In this document: piece after piece, positions 26,087 to 34,332 of the stretch | Layout of the letters: the number at the start of each line of letters is the position of its first letter | Numbering within the stretch: the first letter of the stretch is position 1 | Assembly: GCF_002754375.1 (NCBI RefSeq) | Contig: NZ_PEFF01000001.1 | Location: 5,535,501-5,599,500, forward strand | DNA length: 64,000 nt | Direction: 5' to 3' | Origin: Variovorax sp. 54 | Lineage (GTDB): Bacteria; Pseudomonadota; Gammaproteobacteria; Burkholderiales; Burkholderiaceae_C | Position numbers and translations under genes: made by a program | Notes under the pieces: generated by a model | The model's database searches: none | Seen by the model: the letters and a program-made list of their open reading frames with translations, nothing else | Told to the model about the DNA's origin: nothing

Positions 26087-26959
26087 ATGCTGACCATTCT
26101 TTTCGACGGCATCGCCTACGGCATGCTGCTCTTCGTCCTCGCCGTGGGGCTGGCCGTGACGCTCGGGCTGATGAACTTCATCAACCTCGCGCACGGTGCC
26201 TTCGCCATGGCGGGCGGCTACCTCACCGTGTTCGCGATGCAGAAGTTCGGCGTGCCGTTTCTGGCCTGCCTGCCGCTTGCGTTCATCGTCGTCGCGCTGG
26301 CCGGCGCGGTGCTGGAGCGCACGCTCTACCGGCCGATGTACGGCAAGCCGCACCTGGACCAGGTGCTGTTTTCCATCGGGCTGGCGTTCATGGCCGTCGC
26401 GGCCGTTGACTACTTCGTCGGCTCGTCGCAGCAGAACCTGCACCTGCCCGAGTGGCTGCGCGGGCGCACCGAGATCGGCGACGGCGCCACGTTGCTCGGC
26501 ATGGGCCACTACCGCCTGTTCATCATCGGCGTGTGCGCCGTGCTCACCGTGGTGCTGCAGCTCATTCTCTCGAAGACGCGCTTCGGCAGCCGCCTGCGCG
26601 CGGCGGTCGACGACCCGCGCGTGGCGGCCGGGCTGGGCATCAACGTCAACATCGTGTTCATGCTGACCTTCGCCGTGGGCTCGGGTTTGGCCGGGCTGGG
26701 CGGTGCATTGGGCGCGGAAATCCTCGGGCTCGATCCGACGTTCCCGCTCAAGTACATGATCTATTTCCTCATCGTGGTCTCGGTCGGCGGCACCTCGTCG
26801 ATCACCGGGCCGCTCGCCGCCGCGCTGCTGCTCGGCATTGCCGACGTGGCGGGCAAGTACTTCATTCCGAAGATGGGTGCGTTCACCGTCTACCTGCTCA
26901 TGATCCTGATCCTCATGTGGCGGCCGCAAGGCCTGTTCACGCGCAAGGGAGGCCGTTGA
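26087..26959 (+). CDS. livH: LIV-type ABC transporter permease (LivH)
   Basis: 290-aa membrane protein, about eight helices, first of two permeases of the LIV-type importer. [20 protein letters not shown] near residue 30 and ILGLDPTFPLKYMIYFLIVVSVGG near residue 215 are typical of LivH, the latter next to the ATPase-contact loop. The following permease starts one base after its stop. The GC-rich repeat upstream may reduce or shape expression relative to the binding protein. Confidence 0.93.
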   Translation: MLTILFDGIAYGMLLFVLAVGLAVTLGLMNFINLAHGAFAMAGGYLTVFAMQKFGVPFLACLPLAFIVVALAGAVLERTLYRPMYGKPHLDQVLFSIGLAFMAVAAVDYFVGSSQQNLHLPEWLRGRTEIGDGATLLGMGHYRLFIIGVCAVLTVVLQLILSKTRFGSRLRAAVDDPRVAAGLGINVNIVFMLTFAVGSGLAGLGGALGAEILGLDPTFPLKYMIYFLIVVSVGGTSSITGPLAAALLLGIADVAGKYFIPKMGAFTVYLLMILILMWRPQGLFTRKGGR

Positions 26960-26960
26960 C

Positions 26961-27947
26961 ATGAGCGCGCCTGCCTATGAATCGGCCCTGCTGCGCACCG
27001 CGCGCTGGCGCCCCTGGGAGTTCGTGATCTGGGCCGTGGCCTTCGCGCTGCCGCTGGCCATGCCCTCGCACTCGCTGCTGGTCAACGAGATCGCCATCGT
27101 CGCGCTGTTCGCGATGTCGCTCGACCTGATCCTCGGCTACACCGGCATCGTGTCGCTCGGCCATGCCGCCTTCTTCGGCTTCGGTGCGTATGCCGCCGCG
27201 CTGTTCGCCAAGCTCGTCATGCCCGACCCGACCGTCGGCCTCGTGTTCGCCACCGTGCTCTCGGCGCTGCTGGGCCTCGTGGCCAGCGTGACGATCTTGC
27301 GCGGCAGCGACCTCACGCGGCTCATGGTCACGCTCGGCACCGCGCTGCTGCTGCTCGAACTGGCCAACAAGCTCGACTGGCTCACCGGCGGCGCCGACGG
27401 CCTGCAGGGTGTGGTCATGGGGCCGGTGCTGGGCCTCTTCGAATTCGACCTCTACGGCCGCACGGCCGCGTGGTACTCGCTGGCCGTGATGCTCGTGCTG
27501 TTCCTCGTGATGCGCCGCATCGTGCATTCGCCCTTCGGCGCCACGCTCAAGGCCATCCGCGACAACCGGCTGCGTGCCATGGCCATCGGCATCCCGGTGG
27601 TGTCGCGGCTCGCCGTGGTCTACACGGTGGCCGCCGGCATCGCGGGCGCGGCGGGCGCGCTGCTGGCGCAGACCACCGGCTTCGCCTCGCTCGACGTGCT
27701 GGCCTTCGACCGTTCGGCCGACGTGCTGCTGATGCTGGTCATCGGCGGCGTGGGCTGGCTGTATGGCGGCGTGACCGGCGCCATCGTCTTCAAGCTGCTG
27801 CAGAACTGGCTGTCGTCGGTCACGCCGCAGTACTGGATGTTCTGGATCGGCTTGATCCTGGTGCTGCTGGTGCTCGTGGGACGCGATCGGTTGCTCAAGC
27901 CGTGGACGTGGTTCGGCATGGGCAAGAAGAAGGGCGGTGCCGCATGA
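26961..27947 (+). CDS. livM: LIV-type ABC transporter permease (LivM)
   Basis: 328-aa second permease with about ten helices. LGYTGIVSLGHAAFFGFGAYAAALF (about residues 57-80) and FGATLKAIRDNRLRAMAIGIPV (about 190-215, the EAA-like loop) are family marks. It starts one base after the livH stop, and its stop overlaps the livG ATG (ATGA), so the three are translationally coupled. Confidence 0.93.
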   Translation: MSAPAYESALLRTARWRPWEFVIWAVAFALPLAMPSHSLLVNEIAIVALFAMSLDLILGYTGIVSLGHAAFFGFGAYAAALFAKLVMPDPTVGLVFATVLSALLGLVASVTILRGSDLTRLMVTLGTALLLLELANKLDWLTGGADGLQGVVMGPVLGLFEFDLYGRTAAWYSLAVMLVLFLVMRRIVHSPFGATLKAIRDNRLRAMAIGIPVVSRLAVVYTVAAGIAGAAGALLAQTTGFASLDVLAFDRSADVLLMLVIGGVGWLYGGVTGAIVFKLLQNWLSSVTPQYWMFWIGLILVLLVLVGRDRLLKPWTWFGMGKKKGGAA

Positions 27948-28705
27948 GCGATACCGTGCTCTCGACCCAAGGCCTCGTGATGCGCTTCGGCGGCATCACG
28001 GCCACGAACAACGTCACGATGGAACTGAAGCGGGGCGCACGCCATGCGCTCATCGGCCCGAACGGCGCCGGCAAGACCACGCTGATCAACCTGCTGACGG
28101 GCGTGCTCACGCCCACCGAAGGCCGCATCTCGCTGCTCGGCGAAGACATCACCATGCTCGCGCCGCACAAGCGCGTGGCGCGCGGACTGGTGCGCACCTT
28201 CCAGATCAACCAGCTCTTCGATTCGATGACGCCGCTGGAAACGCTGGCGCTCGTGGTGTCGCAGCAGAAGGGCATCGCCGCGCAATGGTGGCGCCCGCTG
28301 GGTGCGGACAAGCGCATCGCCGAGCGGGCAGGGCAACTGCTGGAGCAGTTCCACCTCGCCGACGTGGCGCAGCAGCAGACCAAATTCATGGCCTACGGCA
28401 AGCGCCGCCTGCTGGAGATCGCCATCGCGCTGGCCTGCGAGCCGCGCGTGCTGCTGCTCGACGAGCCCGTGGCGGGCGTGCCCGCTGGCGAACGCGAAGA
28501 GCTGCTGCAGACCGTGGCCGCGCTGCCGTCCGACGTGTCGGTGCTGCTCATCGAGCACGACATGGATTTGGTGTTCAGCTTTGCCGACCGCATGACGGTG
28601 CTCGTCAACGGCGCACTGCTGACCGAGGGCGACCCCGAGACGATCGCCAACGATCCGAAAGTGAAAGAGGTCTACCTGGGCCACGGAGAACATGCCCATG
28701 TCTGA
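27944..28705 (+). CDS. livG: LIV-type ABC transporter ATP-binding protein (LivG)
   Basis: 253-aa ATPase subunit. Walker A GPNGAGKTT at about 38-46, the LivG-type signature MAYGKRRLLEIAIAL, Walker B VLLLDEPVAG and the switch His in LLIEHDMD are all present, so it should be active. It overlaps livM by 4 bp at the start and livF by 14 bp at the end. Confidence 0.94.
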   Translation: MSDTVLSTQGLVMRFGGITATNNVTMELKRGARHALIGPNGAGKTTLINLLTGVLTPTEGRISLLGEDITMLAPHKRVARGLVRTFQINQLFDSMTPLETLALVVSQQKGIAAQWWRPLGADKRIAERAGQLLEQFHLADVAQQQTKFMAYGKRRLLEIAIALACEPRVLLLDEPVAGVPAGEREELLQTVAALPSDVSVLLIEHDMDLVFSFADRMTVLVNGALLTEGDPETIANDPKVKEVYLGHGEHAHV

Positions 28706-29405
28706 ACTGCTGCGCATCGAGAACCTGAGCGCCGGCTACGGCGAGGCCGTGGTGCTGCACGACGTGGCGTTCACGCTCGGCGAGGGCCAGACGCTCGCGC
28801 TGCTGGGCCGCAACGGCACGGGCAAGACCACGCTCATCAACACGCTGGCCGGTGCCACGCGCCAGCACGGCGGCACCATCGCGCTCGGCGGGCAGGCGGC
28901 GCTGCACAAGCTGCAGCCGCACCAGCGCGCGGCAGCGGGCATCGGCTGGGTGCCGCAGGAGCGCAACATCTTCAAGTCGCTCACCGTGCACGAGAACCTC
29001 ACCGCGGTGGAGCGGCCGGGCAAGTGGAATCCGCAGCGCGTGTATGAGATGTTCCCGCGCCTGGCCGAGCGCAAGACCAACCTGGGCACGCAGTTGTCGG
29101 GTGGCGAACAACAGATGCTGGCCGTGGGCCGCGCGCTGGTGCTCAACCCCAAGCTGCTGCTGCTAGACGAGCCGCTCGAAGGCCTCGCGCCGATCATCGT
29201 GGAAGAGCTGCTGCGCGCGATTCGTCGCATCACGCAGGACGAAGGGCTGGCCGCGATCATCGTGGAGCAGCACCCGCAGGCGATCCTCGCGATCTCCGAC
29301 CACGCCGTGGTGCTCGACCACGGGACCATCGTGCACACCGACACGGCCGCGGCGCTGCGTGCGCAGCCCGAGGTGCTCGACCGGCTGCTGGGCGTGGCGC
29401 GGTAG
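28692..29405 (+). CDS. livF: LIV-type ABC transporter ATP-binding protein (LivF)
   Basis: 237-aa second ATPase subunit, pairing with LivG. Walker A GRNGTGKTT, signature LSGGEQQMLAVGRAL, Walker B LLLLDEPLEGLAP and the LivF-specific WVPQERNIFKSLTVHENL are visible. Starts at ATG 28692 (MPMSE) or at ATG 28698; both are inside the end of livG. Confidence 0.94.
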   Translation: MPMSELLRIENLSAGYGEAVVLHDVAFTLGEGQTLALLGRNGTGKTTLINTLAGATRQHGGTIALGGQAALHKLQPHQRAAAGIGWVPQERNIFKSLTVHENLTAVERPGKWNPQRVYEMFPRLAERKTNLGTQLSGGEQQMLAVGRALVLNPKLLLLDEPLEGLAPIIVEELLRAIRRITQDEGLAAIIVEQHPQAILAISDHAVVLDHGTIVHTDTAAALRAQPEVLDRLLGVAR

Positions 29406-29443
29406 CAGCGGTCACTCACAACGAACCACAAGGAGACAGACAG

Positions 29444-31147
29444 ATGGCGATCCCCCAGACAGTGTTCAGCGGGGGCGCCATGCTGGCGACCGCCGCCTTG
29501 CTCGCCGCATGCGGCACGGCCCCGACCGGCCCCACACGCCTCGGCCTCGGCGCCGATCCGGCCCAAGCCTGCGCGGCGCTCACCGCACCGGTGGCGGCCA
29601 CCGCCATCGGCCTGCCCAGCGGCGCGGCGACGATCGATTCCGCGGCGCTCGTGCCGGCGTCCGCGCTCGCCGTGGCCGAGCGCGGCCCCAGCCCTGCGTC
29701 GCGCATCACGCCGGCGATGCCCGCGTACTGCAAGGTGCTCGGGCGCATCGCACCGGTCGACGCGAGCGCGCCGCCGATCCTGTTCCAGGTCAACCTGCCG
29801 CTCGCATGGAACGGGCGCAGCGTGCAGTACGGCGGCGGGGGCTTCAACGGCGTGCTGATCACCGGCCTTTCGCTGGTGCCGGCGGGCCGCTTCGACCAGC
29901 CCACGCCGCTCGCGCAGGGCTACGTGACCTACGGCACCGACTCGGGCCACCAGAACGTGCAGGGCCAGCCGCCGCAGGCCTTTGCGCTCAACGACGAGGC
30001 GCTCGTGAACTTCGCGCACGCCTCGTACAAGAAGGTGCGCGACGTGGCGGTGGCGCTGACGCAGCGCGCCTACGGCCACGCGCCGCAGAAGCTCTACTTC
30101 ATGGGCAGCTCCGAAGGCGGGCGCGAGGCGCTCACGATGGCGCAGCGCTATCCGCAGGACTTCGACGGCATCTTCAGCCGCGTGCCGGTGATCAACTGGA
30201 CCGGGCTGCAGCATGCGGGCACGCGCAACGGCATCGCCACCTTCGGCGAAGGCTGGCTGCGGCCCGCGCAGGTGCAGCTGGTGCACAACGCGGTGCTGGC
30301 GTCGTGCGACGCGACGGATGGCGTGGCCGACCGCATCGTGTCGAACCCGGTGGCCTGCCTGCAGCGCTTCGACCCCGCCACCTTGCGCTGCGCGTCGGGC
30401 ACGAGCGGCGACAACTGCCTCAACGACGCGCAGGTGCAGGCGGTGCGCACGCTGCGCACACCGTGGCGCTCGCCCGTGCCGCTGGCGCATGGCGTCACCG
30501 AGTACCCGGGCTGGGGCATCGGCGGCGAAGGTACGCCGGCCTTCGCTTCGATGGGCGGCTGGAACGCCTGGTGGACGGGCACCGCCGCACCGACCGTGCC
30601 GCCGCAGCCGAGCAACGGCATCGCGTGGTTCTACGGCAGCGGGGCGCTGCAGTATTTCTATGCGCGCAACCCGTCGCTCGACGCGCGCAACTACCGCGCC
30701 GAAGACTTTGCCGCGCGCATCGCCACCGTGTCGCAGCTGATGGACTCGACCAATCCCGACCTCAGCGCCTTCCATGCGCGCGGCGGCAAGCTGCTGGTGC
30801 TGGAGCACATGGCCGACTACGCGCAGAGCCCGTTCGCGGGCATCCGCTATTACGAGGCGGTGGTGGCACGCATGGGCCGCGAGAACGTGGACCGCTTCAT
30901 GCGCCTGTACACCGCGCCCGGTGTCGACCATGTGGGCAGCGGCGCACCGGCCAACGTCGACATGCTTGGCGCGCTGGCCGATTGGGTCGAGCGCGGGCGG
31001 GCGCCGTCGGGGCTGCAACTGCTTGAACAAGAAGTGCAGCCGCCGTTCAGGACCACCCGTGCGCGTCCGCTGTGCGAGTGGCCGCTGTGGCCGCGCTATG
31101 TGAGTGGCGATGCGTCGCAGGCGGCGAGCTTCCAGTGCAGCCGGTAG
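29444..31147 (+). CDS. Tannase/feruloyl esterase family lipoprotein
   Basis: 567-aa alpha/beta-hydrolase of the tannase/feruloyl esterase family, which cuts gallate or ferulate esters. A lipoprotein signal (LLAACGTAP, Cys23) suggests lipid anchoring in the periplasm or outer membrane. Nucleophile Ser is in YFMGSSEGGREAL; likely acid Asp is in LEHMADYAQSP; His in APGVDHVGSG. Many members have a Cys before the Ser and after the His (CS-D-HC disulfide); here both are replaced (SS and HV), so that brace is missing. It closes the vanillate/ABC cluster 38 bp after livF and would free methoxylated aromatic acids for uptake and demethylation (inference). Confidence 0.87.
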   Translation: MAIPQTVFSGGAMLATAALLAACGTAPTGPTRLGLGADPAQACAALTAPVAATAIGLPSGAATIDSAALVPASALAVAERGPSPASRITPAMPAYCKVLGRIAPVDASAPPILFQVNLPLAWNGRSVQYGGGGFNGVLITGLSLVPAGRFDQPTPLAQGYVTYGTDSGHQNVQGQPPQAFALNDEALVNFAHASYKKVRDVAVALTQRAYGHAPQKLYFMGSSEGGREALTMAQRYPQDFDGIFSRVPVINWTGLQHAGTRNGIATFGEGWLRPAQVQLVHNAVLASCDATDGVADRIVSNPVACLQRFDPATLRCASGTSGDNCLNDAQVQAVRTLRTPWRSPVPLAHGVTEYPGWGIGGEGTPAFASMGGWNAWWTGTAAPTVPPQPSNGIAWFYGSGALQYFYARNPSLDARNYRAEDFAARIATVSQLMDSTNPDLSAFHARGGKLLVLEHMADYAQSPFAGIRYYEAVVARMGRENVDRFMRLYTAPGVDHVGSGAPANVDMLGALADWVERGRAPSGLQLLEQEVQPPFRTTRARPLCEWPLWPRYVSGDASQAASFQCSR

Positions 31148-31275
31148 CGCGCGCTTGAAGAGGTCGCGATCTTCAAGGAGCGATTGAAAGAGTTTCCGGG
31201 TGCGGGGGCTTTTTCATGTGCGGGTGTCAGCACAGACTGCAGGCAACAGAACTTCTTGCCGCAGCGCACCGACCC

Positions 31276-31575
31276 ATGAGCACCACGCCCCTCATCAGCA
31301 TCGCCGTATTGAAGGCCAGGACCGGCCAGCGCGAGGCGCTGCGCGACGCCTTGAGCGCGCTGGTGGCGCCCACACGGCAGGAGCCTGGCTGCCTCGACTA
31401 CACCTTGTTCGAACTGCGCGACGAGCCCGGCAGCTTCTACATGCGCGAGTCGTTCCAGGACCAGGCCGCGCTCGACGCGCATTTCGCCACGCCGTATTTC
31501 CAGGCCTTCGAGCAGCGGTTCGACGAGTTGCTGGACGCGCCGATCCGGCTGGTGTTCCTGGAGAAGGTCGCCTAG
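31276..31575 (+). CDS. Antibiotic biosynthesis monooxygenase (ABM) domain protein
   Basis: 99-aa dimeric alpha/beta-barrel domain. LISIAVLKARTGQREALRDALSALVAPTRQEPGCLDYTLF and FYMRESFQDQAALDAHFATPYFQAF match the ABM/YgiN family, which includes small quinone-linked monooxygenases and proteins of unknown role. The ATG at 31276 fits the domain start, but I see no clear ribosome site. Its TAG stop overlaps the stop of the convergent DsbA-family gene (CTAG shared). Confidence 0.82.
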   Translation: MSTTPLISIAVLKARTGQREALRDALSALVAPTRQEPGCLDYTLFELRDEPGSFYMRESFQDQAALDAHFATPYFQAFEQRFDELLDAPIRLVFLEKVA

Positions 31576-32306
31576 ATCGCGCAGCCGTCGGGGCCGCACG
31601 TTTCAGGCGCCGCAGTTGCCGCAGGCGTCGGCGCGACGAAGGTGGCGAGTTGCGCCTTCCAGTCGTCCGCACGCCCCAGCCACGGCCCGATGTCGATGCG
31701 GCCCGCACTGCCATCGGCCTGCGCGAGCACGAAGGTCGGAAAGCCCTGGCCGCCCGAGCGCTGCAGCAGGTCGCGGCTTGCGGCGATGTGCTGCGTGGTG
31801 GCGTCGCCCGTGTGCTGCGCGAAGGCTGCAGCAAAAACATCGGCATCGAAGCCAAGCTCGACTGCCAGCGCGGCGAGCACGCCGGCCTCCGCGATGCGCT
31901 GGCCTTCGACGTAGTGCGCCTGCTGCACGCGGTGCGCCATGTCCAGCCCGCCGCCCGCGCGCAGCGATTCGGCGGCGAGGATGGCGGTGATCGGCGGGGC
32001 CGAATCCATCACCGCGCCGCTGTCGCGCAGCAGGCCTTCGAAGTAGGCCTCGCCGAAGGGCTGGCCCGTGAGTTCGGCGATGCGCTTGTCGTGCGGGATC
32101 ACGTAGTCGCGCCACTGCGGCGTGATGGGGCGGCGGTTGGCGCCGGTCATCATGCCGCCGCCGTGGAATTCGACGCGCAGGCCCGGCACGGCGCGCGCCG
32201 CCTCGACCAGTGGCGCGGCGGCATAGCACCAGCCGCACAGCGGATCGAAGATGTAGTGCAGCGTGGCGGTGTCGCCGTTGCTGTTGCTGTTGGTTATTGC
32301 GGCCAC
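31572..32306 (-). CDS. DsbA-family (FrnE-like) thioredoxin-fold protein
   Basis: 244 aa from a GTG start at 32306, which has GGGAGA 7 bp upstream and makes the gene overlap the preceding MBL gene by 13 bp. The CGWC redox motif in FDPLCGWCYAA and a helical insertion (AYFEGLLRDSGAVMDSAPPITAILAA) match the DsbA/FrnE group; GGQGFPTFVLA gives the cis-Pro loop. There is no signal peptide, so it acts in the cytoplasm, unlike true DsbA. The end carries a short CGPDGC tail, which could bind a metal. Role: disulfide or isomerase chemistry, substrate unknown. Confidence 0.85.
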   Translation of the reverse strand: MAAITNSNSNGDTATLHYIFDPLCGWCYAAAPLVEAARAVPGLRVEFHGGGMMTGANRRPITPQWRDYVIPHDKRIAELTGQPFGEAYFEGLLRDSGAVMDSAPPITAILAAESLRAGGGLDMAHRVQQAHYVEGQRIAEAGVLAALAVELGFDADVFAAAFAQHTGDATTQHIAASRDLLQRSGGQGFPTFVLAQADGSAGRIDIGPWLGRADDWKAQLATFVAPTPAATAAPETCGPDGCAI

Positions 32307-33193
32307 TTCATTTCTCCCTTGATGACCTTGGCGCCCAGTTCGAGCGACGAGGCGTCTTCGAGCTTCGGGTAGCGCTGCTTCATGGCGGCGATGAGCGCGG
32401 CCGAGTCCTTGGCCTTGGTGGCTTCGGTCTCGAAGGCTTTCAGGTAGTCGCGCGTGAACTTCACCGAAGCCACGGTGTAGGGCGCCGAGCCGTCGGCGTT
32501 GGGCAGGTAGTGGCCGGGCACCACGGTCTTGGGGTGCAGCGCGGCGATGCGGTCGAGCGTCTTGAGCCAGTCGCGGCGCGACTGCACGGTTTGCGTGTCG
32601 GCCACCCAGACGTGGATGTTGGCCGACACCGGAATGCCGCCGACCACCGCCTTCAGCGAGGGAATCCACGCGAAGGTGCGCGCGGGCGTGGCGCTGTCGA
32701 GGCCGACGACCTGGATCTTTTTGCCTTCGAGCGTGAGGCTGTCGCCGGCCAGCGGCTCGGGCACGACCAGCGCCTGGGGCGCGTTGTCCTTGAGGATCGG
32801 GCGCCAATGCGCGAGCTTGCCGTCTTTCGAGGCCTGGATGGCGGCCACGGTCTGCGGCGTGGCGACGATCTTGGCGTCGGGGAACGCGGCGCGGATCACG
32901 TCGAGGCCGAAGTAGTAGTCGGGGTCGCTGTGGCTGATGTAGACCGTGGTCAGCTTCTTGCCGCTGTCCTTGATCTTCTGCACCAGCGCCTGCGCGTCGT
33001 TGCGCTGGAATTGGGCGTCGACCAGCACGGCGTCGGTGGCGCCGGCGACCAGCACCGACGACACGGGGAACATCGACTTGGTGCCGGGGTTGTAGACGTC
33101 GATCTTCAGCGGCTGGGCGGCCTGGGCGGCGAAGGGCGCGAAGGCGAATGCGGCGGACAGGGCGGCGGCGGCAACGAGGGTTCTGCGGAACAT
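32294..33193 (-). CDS. Exported metallo-beta-lactamase-fold protein with altered metal motif
   Basis: 299 aa with signal peptide (MFRRTLVAAAALSAAFAFAP, cleavage near AQA). The MBL strand order is visible: SSVLVAGATDAVLVDAQF, TTVYISHSDPDYYFGLDVI, VVGGIPVSANIHVWV and KTVVPGHYLPNADG. The usual HxHxDH is HSDPDY here, so the second and third His are lost; a mononuclear or metal-free site is likely, or Asp replaces a His. Quinoprotein-relay MBL proteins of this type often sit near DsbA-like genes, as here. Function unknown. ATG 33193 starts the signal peptide. Confidence 0.8.
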   Translation of the reverse strand: MFRRTLVAAAALSAAFAFAPFAAQAAQPLKIDVYNPGTKSMFPVSSVLVAGATDAVLVDAQFQRNDAQALVQKIKDSGKKLTTVYISHSDPDYYFGLDVIRAAFPDAKIVATPQTVAAIQASKDGKLAHWRPILKDNAPQALVVPEPLAGDSLTLEGKKIQVVGLDSATPARTFAWIPSLKAVVGGIPVSANIHVWVADTQTVQSRRDWLKTLDRIAALHPKTVVPGHYLPNADGSAPYTVASVKFTRDYLKAFETEATKAKDSAALIAAMKQRYPKLEDASSLELGAKVIKGEMKWPQ

Positions 33194-33314
33194 GGCGGTG
33201 TCTTTCGGTCGGTGGGTTGGATGGGTGACAGCGTGAACAGACCGAATGTTAGGTTGCGGGAAACGAAACAAAAACCACCGCCAGGACAATGGATCGTTTC
33301 GGTTATCGGACGAA

Positions 33315-34232
33315 TCAGCCGGCTTCCGCGCGGTCCGTGGCGCATCGCTCCAGGTGCGCGACCAGCAGCTGCGCCGAGGGCGACAGCGTCGCCTCGCTGC
33401 GAAAGCAGATCGCGAAACGACGGCGCGCCCAGTCGTCCGTGAGCGGCATCAGCCGCAGCCCGAAGGCCTCGGTGAAGGGCCGGGCGACTTCCGCCGGCAC
33501 CACGCTGATGGCCAGCCCGGCGCGCACCACGCGCAGCGCCGCATCGAAGTTCGACACCAGCACGCGGTACACGAGCGGCTTGCCGGCCACGGCCGCTTCG
33601 CGCGCGAGCATCAGCTGCACGGCGCTCAGCGCGGGCATGCCGACGAATTCGTGGTCGAGCACATCCTCGAAGCGCACCGCGTCGTGGCGTGCCACGGGGT
33701 GCGACGGGTGCGCGACGATCGCCAAGTGGTCCGACCGGTAATCGCGCCGCTCCAGCCCGTCGAGGTCGGCCGCGTCCCAGCACAGGCCGATGGAGGCCAC
33801 GCCCTCGCGGATGCCGCGCACGATCTCGGGGCTCACGCGCTCTTCCATGTCGACGCGGATGTTGCGGTGCGCCGGGTCTTGCAGAAAGCCGGCGACGTCC
33901 TCGGCCAGCGATTCGGCCATGACCGAGGCCGACGCCAGGACGCGCACATGCCCGCGCGCCCCGCCCGCATAGGCGGCCATGTCGCGCTCGATGCGGGTGG
34001 CGCTGCCGAGCATGGCGCGCGCGTGTTCGAGCAGCGTTTCGCCGGCCGGCGTGGGCACCACGCCACGGCGCTTGCGCAGCAGCAGCGGCGTGCCGACCGT
34101 GTCTTCGAGCTGCGCGAGGCGCTTGCTGATCGCCGAGCCGACGATGTTCGCTTGCTCGCCCGCGCGCGCGATGCTGCGGCTCTCGCAGACGGCCACGAAG
34201 AGGCGCAGGGTGGTCAGGTCGAGGTCTCTCAT
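33315..34232 (-). CDS. LysR-family transcriptional regulator
   Basis: 305 aa. N-terminal helix-turn-helix in LRLFVAVCESRSIARAGEQANIVGSAISKRLAQLEDTVG (about 8-46), then the effector domain (about 90-290). It is divergent from the lyase/CoA-transferase operon across a 100-bp promoter region with clear palindromes, so it most likely controls that operon and itself. The effector should be an acid related to the substrate of that operon (inference). Confidence 0.9.
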   Translation of the reverse strand: MRDLDLTTLRLFVAVCESRSIARAGEQANIVGSAISKRLAQLEDTVGTPLLLRKRRGVVPTPAGETLLEHARAMLGSATRIERDMAAYAGGARGHVRVLASASVMAESLAEDVAGFLQDPAHRNIRVDMEERVSPEIVRGIREGVASIGLCWDAADLDGLERRDYRSDHLAIVAHPSHPVARHDAVRFEDVLDHEFVGMPALSAVQLMLAREAAVAGKPLVYRVLVSNFDAALRVVRAGLAISVVPAEVARPFTEAFGLRLMPLTDDWARRRFAICFRSEATLSPSAQLLVAHLERCATDRAEAG

Positions 34233-34242
34233 GAAGTTCCAA

Positions 34243-34265
34243 TTTGGAAGCCAATGGCTTCCAAA
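34243..34265. promoter_or_regulatory. LysR-type palindrome in the divergent promoter
   Basis: TTTGGAAGCC-AAT-GGCTTCCAAA is a perfect 10-bp inverted repeat. A second inverted pair, GAAGTTCC (34,233-34,240) and GGAACTTC (34,287-34,294), brackets it. Both lie between the LysR start and the lyase start. Confidence 0.6.
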
Positions 34266-34332
34266 ATATACCTTCAGGACTGAATCGGAACTTCTACGAT
34301 GGGCGCCATTCCCTCACGACGGAGACAAAACC

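Noticed and set aside
32294..33193. Beta-lactamase or class B resistance enzyme
   Set aside because: The metal motif is altered (HSDPDY) and the sequence lacks the usual class B blocks, so only the fold is assigned.
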